Source of the DNA: Roseomonas sp. | GTDB lineage: Bacteria; Pseudomonadota; Alphaproteobacteria; Acetobacterales; Acetobacteraceae | NCBI GenBank assembly: GCA_020249465.1 | Contig: JADCFP010000117.1 | Span: 1-61,290, forward strand | Length of the DNA stretch: 61,290 nucleotides | Reading direction: 5' to 3' | Shown: positions 8,029 through 16,490 of the stretch, piece by piece | Numbering within the stretch: position 1 is the first letter of the stretch | Layout: each line of letters begins with the position of its first letter | The notes under the pieces: generated by a model | Databases searched by the model: none | Seen by the model: the letters and a program-made list of their open reading frames with translations, nothing else | Told to the model about the DNA's origin: nothing | Made by a program: the position numbers and the translations under genes

Positions 8029-8569
8029 GCCAACCCGCCGTGCCTTGCTGGCCCTGCCGCTGATGGCCGCAGCCCCCGCCCCTGCAACCGCCTGGGATTT
8101 CCGCTTCCCCGCCCTGGAAGGCGGCGAACATGATCTGGCCGCCTGGCGCGGGCGGGTCTTGCTTGTGGTGAACACGGCATCCTTTTGCGGCTTCACCGGG
8201 CAATATGCCGCGCTGCAACGCCTGCATGAAGCGCAGGAAGGTGCCGGGCTGGTGGTGCTTGGCGTGCCTTCCAATGACTTCAATCAGGAAAGCCAGGATG
8301 GCCGCAAGATCAGGGAGTTTTGTGATGCACAATTCGGCATCACCTTTCCCATGACGGCGCTGTCCCGTGTACGCGGACCGGAAGCGCATCCCTTGTATCG
8401 CTGGGCCGCGACCCGTGCAGGTGGTGAGCCGCGCTGGAATTTTCACAAATACCTGGTCTCACGCGATGGGCGGCAGGTGCAGGGGTTTCCGGCGCGGATG
8501 GACCCCGACTCCCCCGCTCTCAAGCGTGCCCTGGAACAGGCTTTGGCGACGGTAGCCCCGGCAAGTTGA
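8021..8569 (+). CDS. Exported glutathione peroxidase family protein
   Basis: The 182-residue product has an export signal with two arginines (KPTRRALLALPLMAA, cleavage near ATA/WDF) followed by a thioredoxin-fold glutathione peroxidase domain. The catalytic residues can be placed: Cys56 in NTASFCGFTG, Gln89 in NDFNQE, and Trp139 and Asn140 in RWNFHKYL. Cysteine replaces selenocysteine, so it is likely thioredoxin-type. The usual FPCNQFG motif is altered to VPSNDFN, which removes the common resolving-region cysteine. It overlaps the molybdopterin enzyme gene, pointing to coupled translation and a shared oxidative-stress role. The ATG at 8021 is preferred over an upstream TTG. Confidence 0.88.
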   Translation: MVKPTRRALLALPLMAAAPAPATAWDFRFPALEGGEHDLAAWRGRVLLVVNTASFCGFTGQYAALQRLHEAQEGAGLVVLGVPSNDFNQESQDGRKIREFCDAQFGITFPMTALSRVRGPEAHPLYRWAATRAGGEPRWNFHKYLVSRDGRQVQGFPARMDPDSPALKRALEQALATVAPAS

Positions 8570-8580
8570 GGTCCGTCTGG

Positions 8581-8600
8581 CCGAATCATCATTTATTCGG
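8581..8600. terminator. Hairpin downstream of the peroxidase gene (weak)
   Basis: A perfect inverted repeat CCGAAT, 8-base loop, ATTCGG lies 11 bases after the peroxidase stop and before the TRAP binding-protein gene. No U tract follows, so it is only a weak terminator candidate. Confidence 0.3.
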
Positions 8601-8666
8601 GTCGATTAGGTTTAGCGGCAACGAAAAAACTCGCGCATTGGTAGCAAAATCCTGTAGCATTCCCGC

Positions 8667-9785
8667 ATGACGAGACAATTACTCCGCCGCCTGATCGGAA
8701 CATGCCCTCTAGCAGCCGCCAGCAGATCGCTGCGCTTTGCGCTATTGCCGCTTCTGGCTTTGGTTCTTGGGCAGGGCTTGATAAGGCCGAGCCTGGCCGA
8801 GGGTGAGGCACCCATTCGCATGCGGGTAGTCGGTGGCCTTGCCGATGTGAGCCAATATCTGCGCTATGAGGAGCCCTTTTGGCGGGAGCGCATCACCCAA
8901 GCGACCAATGGCCGCATTGTGGCGGAAATCGCCCCCTTCGATCGCAGCGGCATTCGCGGGCAGGAAATGCTCTCCCTCATGCGGCTTGGCGTGGTGTCCT
9001 TCGGGACAGCCCTGCTCGCGGTGGTGAGCACTGAAGAACCCGAATTCAACGCCATAGACCTGCCTGCCGTTAATCCTGATATGGGAGCGCTACGCCGTTC
9101 GGTCGCCGCGTTTCGTGGGCATCTGGCCGAGACTTTGCGAGATCGTTACGAGGTCGAACTGCTTGGGGTCTATGTCTATCCGGCACAAGTAGTGTTTTGC
9201 CGCCGACCATTTTCGCGCCTTGCTGATCTTGCTGGACGACGCATCCGTACCTCCTCGGTTGGGCAATCCGAAATGTTTACCGCGCTTGGCGCGACGCCTG
9301 TCGTGATCCCCTTTGCCGAGATTGTTTCCGCTATCCGGTCGGGCGTGGTGGAATGCGCCGTGACGGGCACATTGTCCGGCAATGATATCGGCCTTCATGA
9401 AGTAACGACCCATGTGCATAATATGGCGGTCACATGGGGCCTTTCCATTTTTGGCGCTAATCTCGGGGCCTGGCATGCCTTGCCAGAATGGGCGCGCGAT
9501 GCGATCCGAGGCGAAGTGGCCAAGCTTGAGGCCGACATTTGGGACGCCGCTGATCGTGAAACAGGAGAAGGCCTTGCCTGCAATGCGGGTCAGGCGGGCT
9601 GCCAGAATGGCCGGCGCGGCAGCATGGTTGTGGTGCCGGTCACCGAAGCCGATGAACAGCGACGTCGTCAATTGTTAACAGATAGCGTCCTGCCCGGTTG
9701 GGTGCGACGCTGCGGGGTTGAATGTGTGGATGCCTGGAACAAGACACTCGCCCCAGTGCTTGGCGTAAGGGCCCGGCCGGAGTAG
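8667..9785 (+). CDS. TRAP-type (DctP family) solute-binding protein
   Basis: The 372-residue protein matches DctP-family periplasmic binding proteins of TRAP transporters. A long signal anchor covers about residues 20-45 (FALLPLLALVLGQGL, cleavage after SLAEG). The ligand-contact region GRRIRTSSVGQSEMFTALGA and then IRSGVVECAVTGTLSGND are characteristic. It has four cysteines near the C-terminus (CNAGQAGC and CGVECVD), unusual for the family and perhaps forming disulfides. No DctQ or DctM permease gene is present. Instead a hybrid histidine kinase gene starts 4 bases after its stop, so the protein probably serves signalling. No clear ribosome site precedes the ATG. Confidence 0.85.
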   Translation: MTRQLLRRLIGTCPLAAASRSLRFALLPLLALVLGQGLIRPSLAEGEAPIRMRVVGGLADVSQYLRYEEPFWRERITQATNGRIVAEIAPFDRSGIRGQEMLSLMRLGVVSFGTALLAVVSTEEPEFNAIDLPAVNPDMGALRRSVAAFRGHLAETLRDRYEVELLGVYVYPAQVVFCRRPFSRLADLAGRRIRTSSVGQSEMFTALGATPVVIPFAEIVSAIRSGVVECAVTGTLSGNDIGLHEVTTHVHNMAVTWGLSIFGANLGAWHALPEWARDAIRGEVAKLEADIWDAADRETGEGLACNAGQAGCQNGRRGSMVVVPVTEADEQRRRQLLTDSVLPGWVRRCGVECVDAWNKTLAPVLGVRARPE

Positions 9786-9789
9786 CGCC

Positions 9790-12708
9790 GTGTTCTCCAC
9801 GCGCTTCCTGCGCCATGCGGTACTTTTTTCCGCACTGGCGCTTTTGATTGCGCAAATCGTCGCGACTGCCTTGTTGATAAACCGTGCCAGGGAAGCACAG
9901 ATCGCAGCAGCGCTTGATTCGCTGAGTAAGATTGGGCGGTCCACGGAAGCGGCGATCAACCGGTCCTTTGTTCAGGTTGATGCCATGCTGGCGGGCCTGC
10001 CTGCAGTACTCGCGCCGTTTCAACGCGATGGTCGTCTGGAAGTATCGCAGGTCAACCGCGTTTTACGAGAATTGAACAATCAAAACTTCACGTACCGTGA
10101 CATTCTGCTGCTTGGCCAGGATGGGCTGCCGGTAGCAACCGCCCTGCCGGTATCACGCCGCCGGCGCTTGCCATTACCAAGTATATCTTCCTTTGCCGAG
10201 GTCGCGGCCCGTGGCGGCAGTGTCCTGATTGGTGGGCCGGTGCTCAATGCAAATACAGGCGAATGGACCCTATTCTTTGCGCGCAATATTGTATTGCCGA
10301 CCTTGGGGCCCGTCATGGCGGTGGCTGAAGTGCCAGTTCCCGTTGTACAAGCCATTCTTTCCAGCGCAGGAGAAAGCCTTGGGCTTCGGGTCACACTTGA
10401 GCGGGATGACGGCACTTTACTCGCTTCTGTTCCGCATGACGAAACGCGTATCGGACAGAAGCTTACCCCGCCTGCGGCTGCGCTTCGCGGGGTGGCGATA
10501 ACGGAGCCCATCAGAAGTCGTTTTACGCCAGAAATCGTATTCGCTGCCGTCCGGCCAACACTTTATCCGGCTCTGACGGTTGCGGTAACGCTTGAAGTGG
10601 ATACTGCCCTGAAAGGCTGGTATGCGGATCGCACCCGCGCCTTTGTCGTTTCCGGCGCACTTGGCCTCATGATTCTGTTGGTGGCCGGCGCCCTGATGGT
10701 GGGGCTGCGGCAGAGAGAACGCGTCGAAGATGAACGCGCCACCGCGCGGCGTACACTTGAAAACGCCCTTGAATCGATGTCAGACGGCTTTGTCATGTTC
10801 GACCCGGATGATCGGCTGATTGCCTGTAACAGCCGCTACAAGGATTTTTACAAGATCAGCGCTCCATTCATCGTCCCTGGCGCGCTGTTTGACGACATCA
10901 TGCGCGAAGGTGCGCTGCGTGGGCAGTATCCGCAGGCGAAGGGCGATATTGAGACCTTCGTGACTGAGAGCAAGGCCTTTCACCGTGGCAACCACCCTCC
11001 GATGGAACGGCTTTTGCCCGATGGCCGCTGGGTACTGATTACGGAACGTCGCACGCCGGATGGCGGCGTTGTTGGCATCCGTACGGATATCACGCCGTTG
11101 AAGAGTGCCATGCAGGATTTGGCCACCGCCCGTGATACCGCGCGCGCCGCTGGGGAAGCCAAGAGCCAATTCCTGGCGCGCATGTCCCATGAACTGCGCA
11201 CGCCGCTCAATGGTATTCTTGGATTTTCGGAATTGCTGCTTGATGATCCGCGGCTTGCTGATGACCAACGCGACAAGATCCGCACCCTCTACAATGCCGG
11301 AAAGCATTTGCTGGAGCTGGTCAATGGCCTCCTTGATCTTTCGAAAATCGAATCCGGGCGCATGGAATTGGCTACGCGTGCCTTTCCCCTGCAGGAAGTA
11401 ATTCAAAGCTCTGCCGCGCTAGTGGCCCCTGATATCATGCGCAAGAGATTGGAGTTTACCCTAAATCTTGATCCGCGCTTGCCCAAATCCGTCATGGGCG
11501 ATCCAACCAGGCTGCGCCAGGTAATTCTAAACCTGCTCTCAAATGCAGTGAAATTTACCCCATCAGGCGGTAGTGTCTATTTCCTTGCACGGCAGAAGGA
11601 AGCAGAGAGACTCCGCATTGAAGTGCGTGATACCGGACCCGGTATTTCACCCGAAAATCAGCGCCTGATCTTCGAGGATTTTGTGCAGATCGCTTCCATG
11701 ACCCAAAGTGAAGCGCTAGGCACCGGGCTTGGGCTTGCCATAACATCGCGACTTGTGAAGCAAATGGGCGGGGAGATCGGTTGCCAGAGTAATTCCAGAA
11801 ATGGTTCCACATTCTGGATCGAAATTCCGCTTGTGGTGACAGAGATCTCTGAATTAGCACCGGACGCGGCAAGGCAGAATTTGCCACCGCCAATCGTGCA
11901 AAAAAGACTTCGTATTCTGGTGGTGGATGACGTCAAGGCAAATCGCGATGTAGCAGGCGCGCTCCTGGCCAGTCTGGGCCATGATATCACCTTTGCGGCC
12001 GGCGGGACTGAAGCGCTTGAGAAACTGCCTGCGGAGAAATTCGATCTGGTGCTGATGGATTTGCAGATGCCGCAACCGGATGGGTTTGAGGCGGCACGCG
12101 CCATCCGCGCCATGCCCGCTCCCCTGGGAAAGGTACCGATTTTTGCGCTGACCGCTTCTGTGATGCCTGAACAAATAGCGGCCGCGCAGGAAGCAGGCAT
12201 GAATGGGCATATCGGCAAGCCACTGACCCGCGAAGCACTTGCGACCGCTCTTGCTGGCTTGCACAATCTTCCAGTAAATGGAACTGAGCGTCAGGCAATA
12301 CACGCCGAAGGTTCTCCCGTGCCGAGGGCCTCAGTCGTGGATCAGCGTGTGCTGGCTTTGCTCAAAAGCGAATTGAGGGGCGCGGCGGCCGGGGTAGTCC
12401 GAGAATTCATGGTAGAAATGGAGACGATTCGCGATCAATTCGCTGCCGAATTGGTTCAGGCTGCGCCCCGCGCTGATGTGATCTCGCAAAATGCCCATCG
12501 CCTGCTGGGTGCGGCGCGCACCCTTGGTGCGATGCAGCTTGCCGCGCAAATAACTGAATTCCAGCAATTGCAGCCGCGTGATAGTGCCGTTTTCCACGGA
12601 CGCAACGCGAAAGCTCTTGAACGCATAATCGATGCAATCGATATCGCTTTGGAGCATTTGGAAGCTTTTTTCCAGGCCAATCTTGTTGGTACGGAGCTGA
12701 ACGCCTGA
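9790..12708 (+). CDS. Membrane hybrid histidine kinase (Cache, PAS, HisKA, HATPase, REC, Hpt)
   Basis: The 972-residue sensor kinase begins with GTG. Domains in order: membrane helix at about 8-30, periplasmic Cache-like sensor to about 283, second helix about 284-306, PAS about 320-440 (ESMSDGFVMFDPDDRLIACN), HisKA with His467 in ARMSHELRTPLNG, HATPase with NLLSNAVKFTPSGG and DTGPGISPE, receiver from about 707 with Asp713/714 and phospho-acceptor Asp757, and a C-terminal Hpt-like domain with His903 in NAHRLLGAARTLGA. All phosphorelay residues are present, so it can run an internal His-Asp-His relay. No output regulator is nearby. The preceding TRAP binding protein is a likely sensing partner. 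Confidence 0.92.
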   Translation: MFSTRFLRHAVLFSALALLIAQIVATALLINRAREAQIAAALDSLSKIGRSTEAAINRSFVQVDAMLAGLPAVLAPFQRDGRLEVSQVNRVLRELNNQNFTYRDILLLGQDGLPVATALPVSRRRRLPLPSISSFAEVAARGGSVLIGGPVLNANTGEWTLFFARNIVLPTLGPVMAVAEVPVPVVQAILSSAGESLGLRVTLERDDGTLLASVPHDETRIGQKLTPPAAALRGVAITEPIRSRFTPEIVFAAVRPTLYPALTVAVTLEVDTALKGWYADRTRAFVVSGALGLMILLVAGALMVGLRQRERVEDERATARRTLENALESMSDGFVMFDPDDRLIACNSRYKDFYKISAPFIVPGALFDDIMREGALRGQYPQAKGDIETFVTESKAFHRGNHPPMERLLPDGRWVLITERRTPDGGVVGIRTDITPLKSAMQDLATARDTARAAGEAKSQFLARMSHELRTPLNGILGFSELLLDDPRLADDQRDKIRTLYNAGKHLLELVNGLLDLSKIESGRMELATRAFPLQEVIQSSAALVAPDIMRKRLEFTLNLDPRLPKSVMGDPTRLRQVILNLLSNAVKFTPSGGSVYFLARQKEAERLRIEVRDTGPGISPENQRLIFEDFVQIASMTQSEALGTGLGLAITSRLVKQMGGEIGCQSNSRNGSTFWIEIPLVVTEISELAPDAARQNLPPPIVQKRLRILVVDDVKANRDVAGALLASLGHDITFAAGGTEALEKLPAEKFDLVLMDLQMPQPDGFEAARAIRAMPAPLGKVPIFALTASVMPEQIAAAQEAGMNGHIGKPLTREALATALAGLHNLPVNGTERQAIHAEGSPVPRASVVDQRVLALLKSELRGAAAGVVREFMVEMETIRDQFAAELVQAAPRADVISQNAHRLLGAARTLGAMQLAAQITEFQQLQPRDSAVFHGRNAKALERIIDAIDIALEHLEAFFQANLVGTELNA

Positions 12709-12733
12709 TTGGTGTGATGCATGCCCAGTGATG

Positions 12734-12756
12734 GGGTGAGCACTCTGGTGCTGCCC
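12734..12756. terminator. Hairpin between convergent genes (weak)
   Basis: Between the kinase and the convergent sterol-desaturase-like gene lies GGG, 2 bases, AGCAC, 4-base loop, GTGCT, 1 base, CCC. It could slow transcription from both sides, but no U tract follows. Confidence 0.3.
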
Positions 12757-12759
12757 ATC

Positions 12760-13704
12760 TCAGGCTTTGTTGCTGACACCCAGCATACGCTTGAAGCCAT
12801 CCCATTGCTGCACAAGCCAACCGCCGGTGGCGAGACTTTCCGGCGCCTCGGGATCACCGGTCAGGGGGTAATTTTGCCGGCTGAAATCCGCGGTCCGAAA
12901 AATCCAATCCCAGACCGGGAAAAGGACCGCGTAATTTTTGCCATGCTCCGCCACCGAAAGCACGCCGTGATGGGCGCGGTGGTAGCGCGGCGATACCAGC
13001 AGGCGTTCACCGATACGCCCGAAGGACAAGCGGATATTCCCATGGGAGAAGGCTTCCACCATGCGCATCAAAAGCAGCAATAGAGGGAATTGCGCCGGCG
13101 ATACGCCAATCAATAGCGCGATAGTGCCAAACCAAAGCGCGGCAATCACCTCATCCAGGATATGGTTCCGGTCATCGGTCCAGAAGGTCATTTGGCGCTG
13201 CGCGTGATGGATAGAATGCAAGGCCCACCACCAACCGATGGTATGCTGCAGGCGGTGGCGCCAATACTCGCCAAAATCAAGGATCACGACGTAGATAAAA
13301 AAGGTCAGCAGCGGCGCCTGATGCAGGACGGGAAAGATCGATTCCAGCGTTGGAGACACAAAGCCCGTATCCGCCAACATGCCTTCCAGCCGGCTTTGGA
13401 TAGCCGCCAAAAGGATGAAGGCCAGCAGCGGGAAAATGCCAAGCTTGGCGAGCAGGGTGTAGATGATGTCGGTTCTGATCGCGCGCCGATCGGTCACTGG
13501 TTCAACAGGGCGCCAGGCTTCCAGTGGACGGCAGACGATATAGGTAACGATGATGCCAAAGATGCTAAACAGGGCGAAATCCACCCATTCCAGCATTTCA
13601 TCGGCGATATTCATCAGGTCGGTCGCATAAAGCACGGGCTGCAGGAAGGCTTCGAAAATCCAGCCCGTCAGTTGCGTATGCCAATCATCGAGTGTCTTGA
13701 ACAT
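12760..13704 (-). CDS. Sterol desaturase / fatty acid hydroxylase family membrane protein
   Basis: The 314-residue integral membrane protein carries the three histidine boxes of the di-iron fatty acid hydroxylase superfamily: HRLQH, HSIHH and, further on, HRAHH. Several hydrophobic segments surround them (IFGIIVTYIVC, LLAKLGIFPLLAFILLAA, TFFIYVVILDFG). Such enzymes hydroxylate or desaturate lipids using O2. Bacteria rarely make sterols, so a membrane lipid is the likelier substrate. It is the last gene of a five-gene minus-strand group and starts 3 bases after the polysaccharide deacetylase stop, which suggests cotranscription. Confidence 0.85.
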   Translation of the reverse strand: MFKTLDDWHTQLTGWIFEAFLQPVLYATDLMNIADEMLEWVDFALFSIFGIIVTYIVCRPLEAWRPVEPVTDRRAIRTDIIYTLLAKLGIFPLLAFILLAAIQSRLEGMLADTGFVSPTLESIFPVLHQAPLLTFFIYVVILDFGEYWRHRLQHTIGWWWALHSIHHAQRQMTFWTDDRNHILDEVIAALWFGTIALLIGVSPAQFPLLLLLMRMVEAFSHGNIRLSFGRIGERLLVSPRYHRAHHGVLSVAEHGKNYAVLFPVWDWIFRTADFSRQNYPLTGDPEAPESLATGGWLVQQWDGFKRMLGVSNKA

Positions 13705-13707
13705 GGC

Positions 13708-14478
13708 TCAACGCCTGCCCTCAGCATTCAATTGACCGAAACAAAAGCCCTTGGCCTGCAAGCCCGCCAACACGTCTTCAAGAACATTCGCGTAAGGGTC
13801 TTTCCGGCTGCGCACGCCCCAATGCATGACCAGCACTTCCCCATCCCTGATGCTTCTGATCGCGCGGTCGCGCAGCGCGGCATTGGTATGCGTGTCGCTG
13901 TTCAATTCATCGCCAAGAAAGCCATTGGCTGTCCAGCCCTGATGCTTCAGGCCACAAGCTTCGGCCATGCGGAGCGTATTGGGCGTGGTAATGCCGCCCG
14001 GCGCGCGCCAAAGCGGCAACACCATCGCATCAGGCACGGCGGCGCGCAGCCTTTCTATAGGGGCATTCAATTCGCGGCACATGGCGGCCTGATCAAGGCG
14101 CGTTTCATTCTTTTTGTCGTAGGAGACAAAGCGCACCAAGCCCGGTGCCGGATCGCCACGGAAATACCAATGGCGATCCGTATGGCTTGCGAAGACATGA
14201 CCTTCGGCGGCGCGAGCGCGCCAGAATTCAGCCCAACCGGGATCAAGGCTTCTATCGCCGCGATGGGTTGGTTCATGCGCCACAAAAAGCGTCGCGCGTA
14301 TGCCGCGGCGTTTCAGGATTTCAGCGATCCGTTCTGCTTCACGGCCCCAGCCCGTATCGATCGTAAGGTAGATTGTCCCCGCACTACATGCTGCCGGCGT
14401 GCGCGCGCCAAGGCTGCCGGGCGTCAGCATTGCAACAGCCAAAGCGCCGGCAAGGATGCGACCGATAGCCTTGATCAT
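13708..14478 (-). CDS. Secreted polysaccharide deacetylase family protein
   Basis: The 256-residue protein has a signal peptide (about residues 1-25, cleavage near LGA/RTP) and a NodB-type domain. Motif 1 reads TIDTGWG, keeping the first Asp (catalytic base) but replacing the second, metal-binding Asp with Thr. Motif 2 is SHTDRHW with the two metal-binding histidines, and motif 3 includes LWRAPGG. PdaA-type muramic acid deacetylases likewise lack the second Asp, so it may act on peptidoglycan rather than chitin-like chains. It lies between the secreted propeller gene and the desaturase gene in one operon. The exact substrate is uncertain. Confidence 0.85.
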   Translation of the reverse strand: MIKAIGRILAGALAVAMLTPGSLGARTPAACSAGTIYLTIDTGWGREAERIAEILKRRGIRATLFVAHEPTHRGDRSLDPGWAEFWRARAAEGHVFASHTDRHWYFRGDPAPGLVRFVSYDKKNETRLDQAAMCRELNAPIERLRAAVPDAMVLPLWRAPGGITTPNTLRMAEACGLKHQGWTANGFLGDELNSDTHTNAALRDRAIRSIRDGEVLVMHWGVRSRKDPYANVLEDVLAGLQAKGFCFGQLNAEGRR

Positions 14479-14491
14479 GTCTGCCTAGCCA

Positions 14492-15460
14492 TCATTGCGC
14501 GGCGCGCGGCTGCACGAAAATACCATGCGGGCTGCGCCCGACACGGATGGTGGAAACCTCGCCCGACGCCGGGTCCAGCCTGGCGATACGCCCAGCCCAG
14601 CGAAGCGTCGTCCAAACCGCGCCATCAGGGGCGAAGGCGATGCAATCCGGCCCGCCCGGAACCTCATGGACGCGGCGCACCTGCAGCGTATCAGGTTCTA
14701 TTTCCGCGATACGGCTTTGCACGCGGCTGGTCGCCCATAATGTCTTGCCGTCAGGCGAAGGGAAAATGGTATGCGCGCCGCGACCCACACGAATGGTGCT
14801 TTCCACCTGACGGGTTTCCGGGTTCAGCACGACGAAATGGTCCCGCCCCATAATGCCAACAATCAGCCGCCCGCGATGCCACAGGATACCCGCAGGCTCT
14901 GGCCCGACATTCGCCTGCCACACCATGCGCCGTTCCTGCAGGTCAATCGCCATGACAGTGCCATCGCCCTGGATGGTAATATAGGCAAAGCGCGAATCAG
15001 GGCTGAAGGCGATATGCGAAGGTTTGTTGCCGGCACGAAATCTCTCGAGCAGTCTTGGGCCATTCGCGTCATAGATATCCACCTGACCGCGCCTTAGGCT
15101 TGCGATCACCAGCAGGCGCCCATCCGGTGTGAAATCCAGATGATAAGGGTTGGAAATGCGTTCCCGGCGCAGCACGGTACCGGTTGCAGGTTCGACATAA
15201 AGGATTTCATTGCCGGCGGAATCGGCAATCAGCAATTCCTTGCGATCGGGCGACAGCACCAGATGATGCACTTCGCGCAGCCCCTCAATGCGCCGGACTT
15301 CCTCACCGGTGCGCGAATCGATTTTCACAATGCTCGGGTCGGTCGAATTGAGCACATAGACCAGATCGGCCCGCGCCGGAGCAGCAGCAACCGCAAGGCC
15401 GATCACCCCAACGCCGCACAATGCACCGCGCAAATGGTGCAGCATTTTCCTAAAGCTCAT
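14492..15460 (-). CDS. Secreted YncE-like beta-propeller protein
   Basis: The 322-residue protein has a signal peptide (hydrophobic [15 protein letters not shown], cleavage after ARA) followed by repeated propeller blades. Typical blades read [20 protein letters not shown], then [44 protein letters not shown] and [14 protein letters not shown]. This is the YVTN or lactonase-like repeat family, similar to Vgb and YncE. It is probably periplasmic and may bind a ligand or peptidoglycan. Enzyme activity cannot be claimed. Its start overlaps the msrB stop (ATGA), so translation is coupled. Confidence 0.85.
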   Translation of the reverse strand: MSFRKMLHHLRGALCGVGVIGLAVAAAPARADLVYVLNSTDPSIVKIDSRTGEEVRRIEGLREVHHLVLSPDRKELLIADSAGNEILYVEPATGTVLRRERISNPYHLDFTPDGRLLVIASLRRGQVDIYDANGPRLLERFRAGNKPSHIAFSPDSRFAYITIQGDGTVMAIDLQERRMVWQANVGPEPAGILWHRGRLIVGIMGRDHFVVLNPETRQVESTIRVGRGAHTIFPSPDGKTLWATSRVQSRIAEIEPDTLQVRRVHEVPGGPDCIAFAPDGAVWTTLRWAGRIARLDPASGEVSTIRVGRSPHGIFVQPRAAQ

Positions 15461-15891
15461 GGCTTGTCCGAACTTTCAAAGGTCATTGCGGCGCCATTCA
15501 TGCAGTAGCGCAGCCCGGTGGGCGGCGGCCCATCGGGAAACACATGGCCCAGATGCCCGCCGCAATTGGCGCAATGCACCTCTGTGCGCACCATGAATAG
15601 CGCCCGGTCAACCTGCGTGCCCACCGCACCTTCAACCGGCGCGTAGAAGGAAGGCCAGCCCGTACCGCTTTCATATTTGGTCGCAGCATCAAACAAGGCC
15701 TGACCGCAGCCGGCGCATAGAAAACGCCCAGGGCGCTTTTCGTGATTGAGTGGCGAAGTCCCCGGCCTTTCCGTGCCGTGCTGGCGCAAGACGCGATAGG
15801 CTTCCGGCGCCAGGCTTGTGCGCCATTCGGTATCGCTACGCTCCAGCGGGAAGCTTTTGCCCTGTGTCGGGTTCTGCCTGAAGAATGCCAT
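15457..15891 (-). CDS. msrB: Peptide-methionine (R)-S-oxide reductase MsrB
   Basis: The 144-residue enzyme reduces the R form of methionine sulfoxide in proteins. Two CxxC pairs for structural zinc are visible (Cys59/Cys62 in [11 protein letters not shown] and Cys107/Cys110 in [11 protein letters not shown]). The catalytic Cys130 is in [13 protein letters not shown]. It lacks a signal peptide, so it is cytoplasmic. msrA lies 6 bases upstream in the same direction and the secreted propeller gene overlaps its end by 4 bases. The order msrA-msrB is common. Confidence 0.95.
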   Translation of the reverse strand: MAFFRQNPTQGKSFPLERSDTEWRTSLAPEAYRVLRQHGTERPGTSPLNHEKRPGRFLCAGCGQALFDAATKYESGTGWPSFYAPVEGAVGTQVDRALFMVRTEVHCANCGGHLGHVFPDGPPPTGLRYCMNGAAMTFESSDKP

Positions 15892-15897
15892 GGCTTC

Positions 15898-16440
15898 TCA
15901 ATTGCCTCCCTGGGGCTTCAGCGATGACGCGAAGGATTTGCGAAACTTGGCGAGTTTTGGCGCAATCACCGCTTGGCAATAGCCCGACCAGGGGTTGCGG
16001 GCAAAGTAGTTGTCATGTTCGGGCTCCGCGGGCCAGAACACCGTCAAAGGCATGATTTCAGTTACAATGGGGCGAGGCCATAGCCCAGCCGCAGTGATTT
16101 CCGCCAACACGGAATTGGCTGTCGCTGCCTGATCGGCGTCATGCGTCAGGATGATGCTGCGATATTGCGGGCCGATATCAGCGCCCTGCCGGTCCTTGGT
16201 GGTTGGGTCATGGGTCGCAAAAAACACCTTGAGCAGATCGGCAAAGGAAACCTGCCCTGGGTCGAAGGTGATTTCCACCACCTCGGCATGGCCGGTGCGC
16301 TTGCCGCAGACTTCCTCATAGGTTGGGTTGGCCACATGGCCGCCCGCATAGCCGGATTGCACCGCAGTGACGCCGACCATTTCCCGAAACACAGCTTCCA
16401 GGCACCAAAAGCAGCCGCCGCCAAGTGTCGCCTTTTCCAT
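15898..16440 (-). CDS. msrA: Peptide-methionine (S)-S-oxide reductase MsrA
   Basis: The 180-residue enzyme reduces the S form of methionine sulfoxide. The catalytic motif GGGCFWC sits at the very N-terminus with nucleophile Cys10, followed by the family stretches VQSGYAGGHVANPTYEEVC, TGHAEVVEITFDP and LLKVFFATHDPTT. The ATG at 16440 is chosen because GAGG lies 9-11 bases upstream. A TTG at 16476 would add 12 residues of low plausibility. It is the first gene of the msrA-msrB-propeller-deacetylase-desaturase group, about 50 bases downstream of the RTX gene. Confidence 0.95.
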   Translation of the reverse strand: MEKATLGGGCFWCLEAVFREMVGVTAVQSGYAGGHVANPTYEEVCGKRTGHAEVVEITFDPGQVSFADLLKVFFATHDPTTKDRQGADIGPQYRSIILTHDADQAATANSVLAEITAAGLWPRPIVTEIMPLTVFWPAEPEHDNYFARNPWSGYCQAVIAPKLAKFRKSFASSLKPQGGN

Positions 16441-16490
16441 CTCAACCCCCGCCTCAAGGCCTTTGGGGGATACCAAATTCCCGCCGCAGA

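Noticed and set aside
10980-12657. Several long minus-strand frames within the kinase gene
   Set aside because: All phosphorelay motifs are in the plus-strand frame, so the others are shadows.
13162-14853. 563-codon plus-strand frame opposite the deacetylase, desaturase and propeller genes
   Set aside because: It is the mirror of three well-supported minus-strand genes, and its translation has no family features and is rich in His, Arg and Gln.
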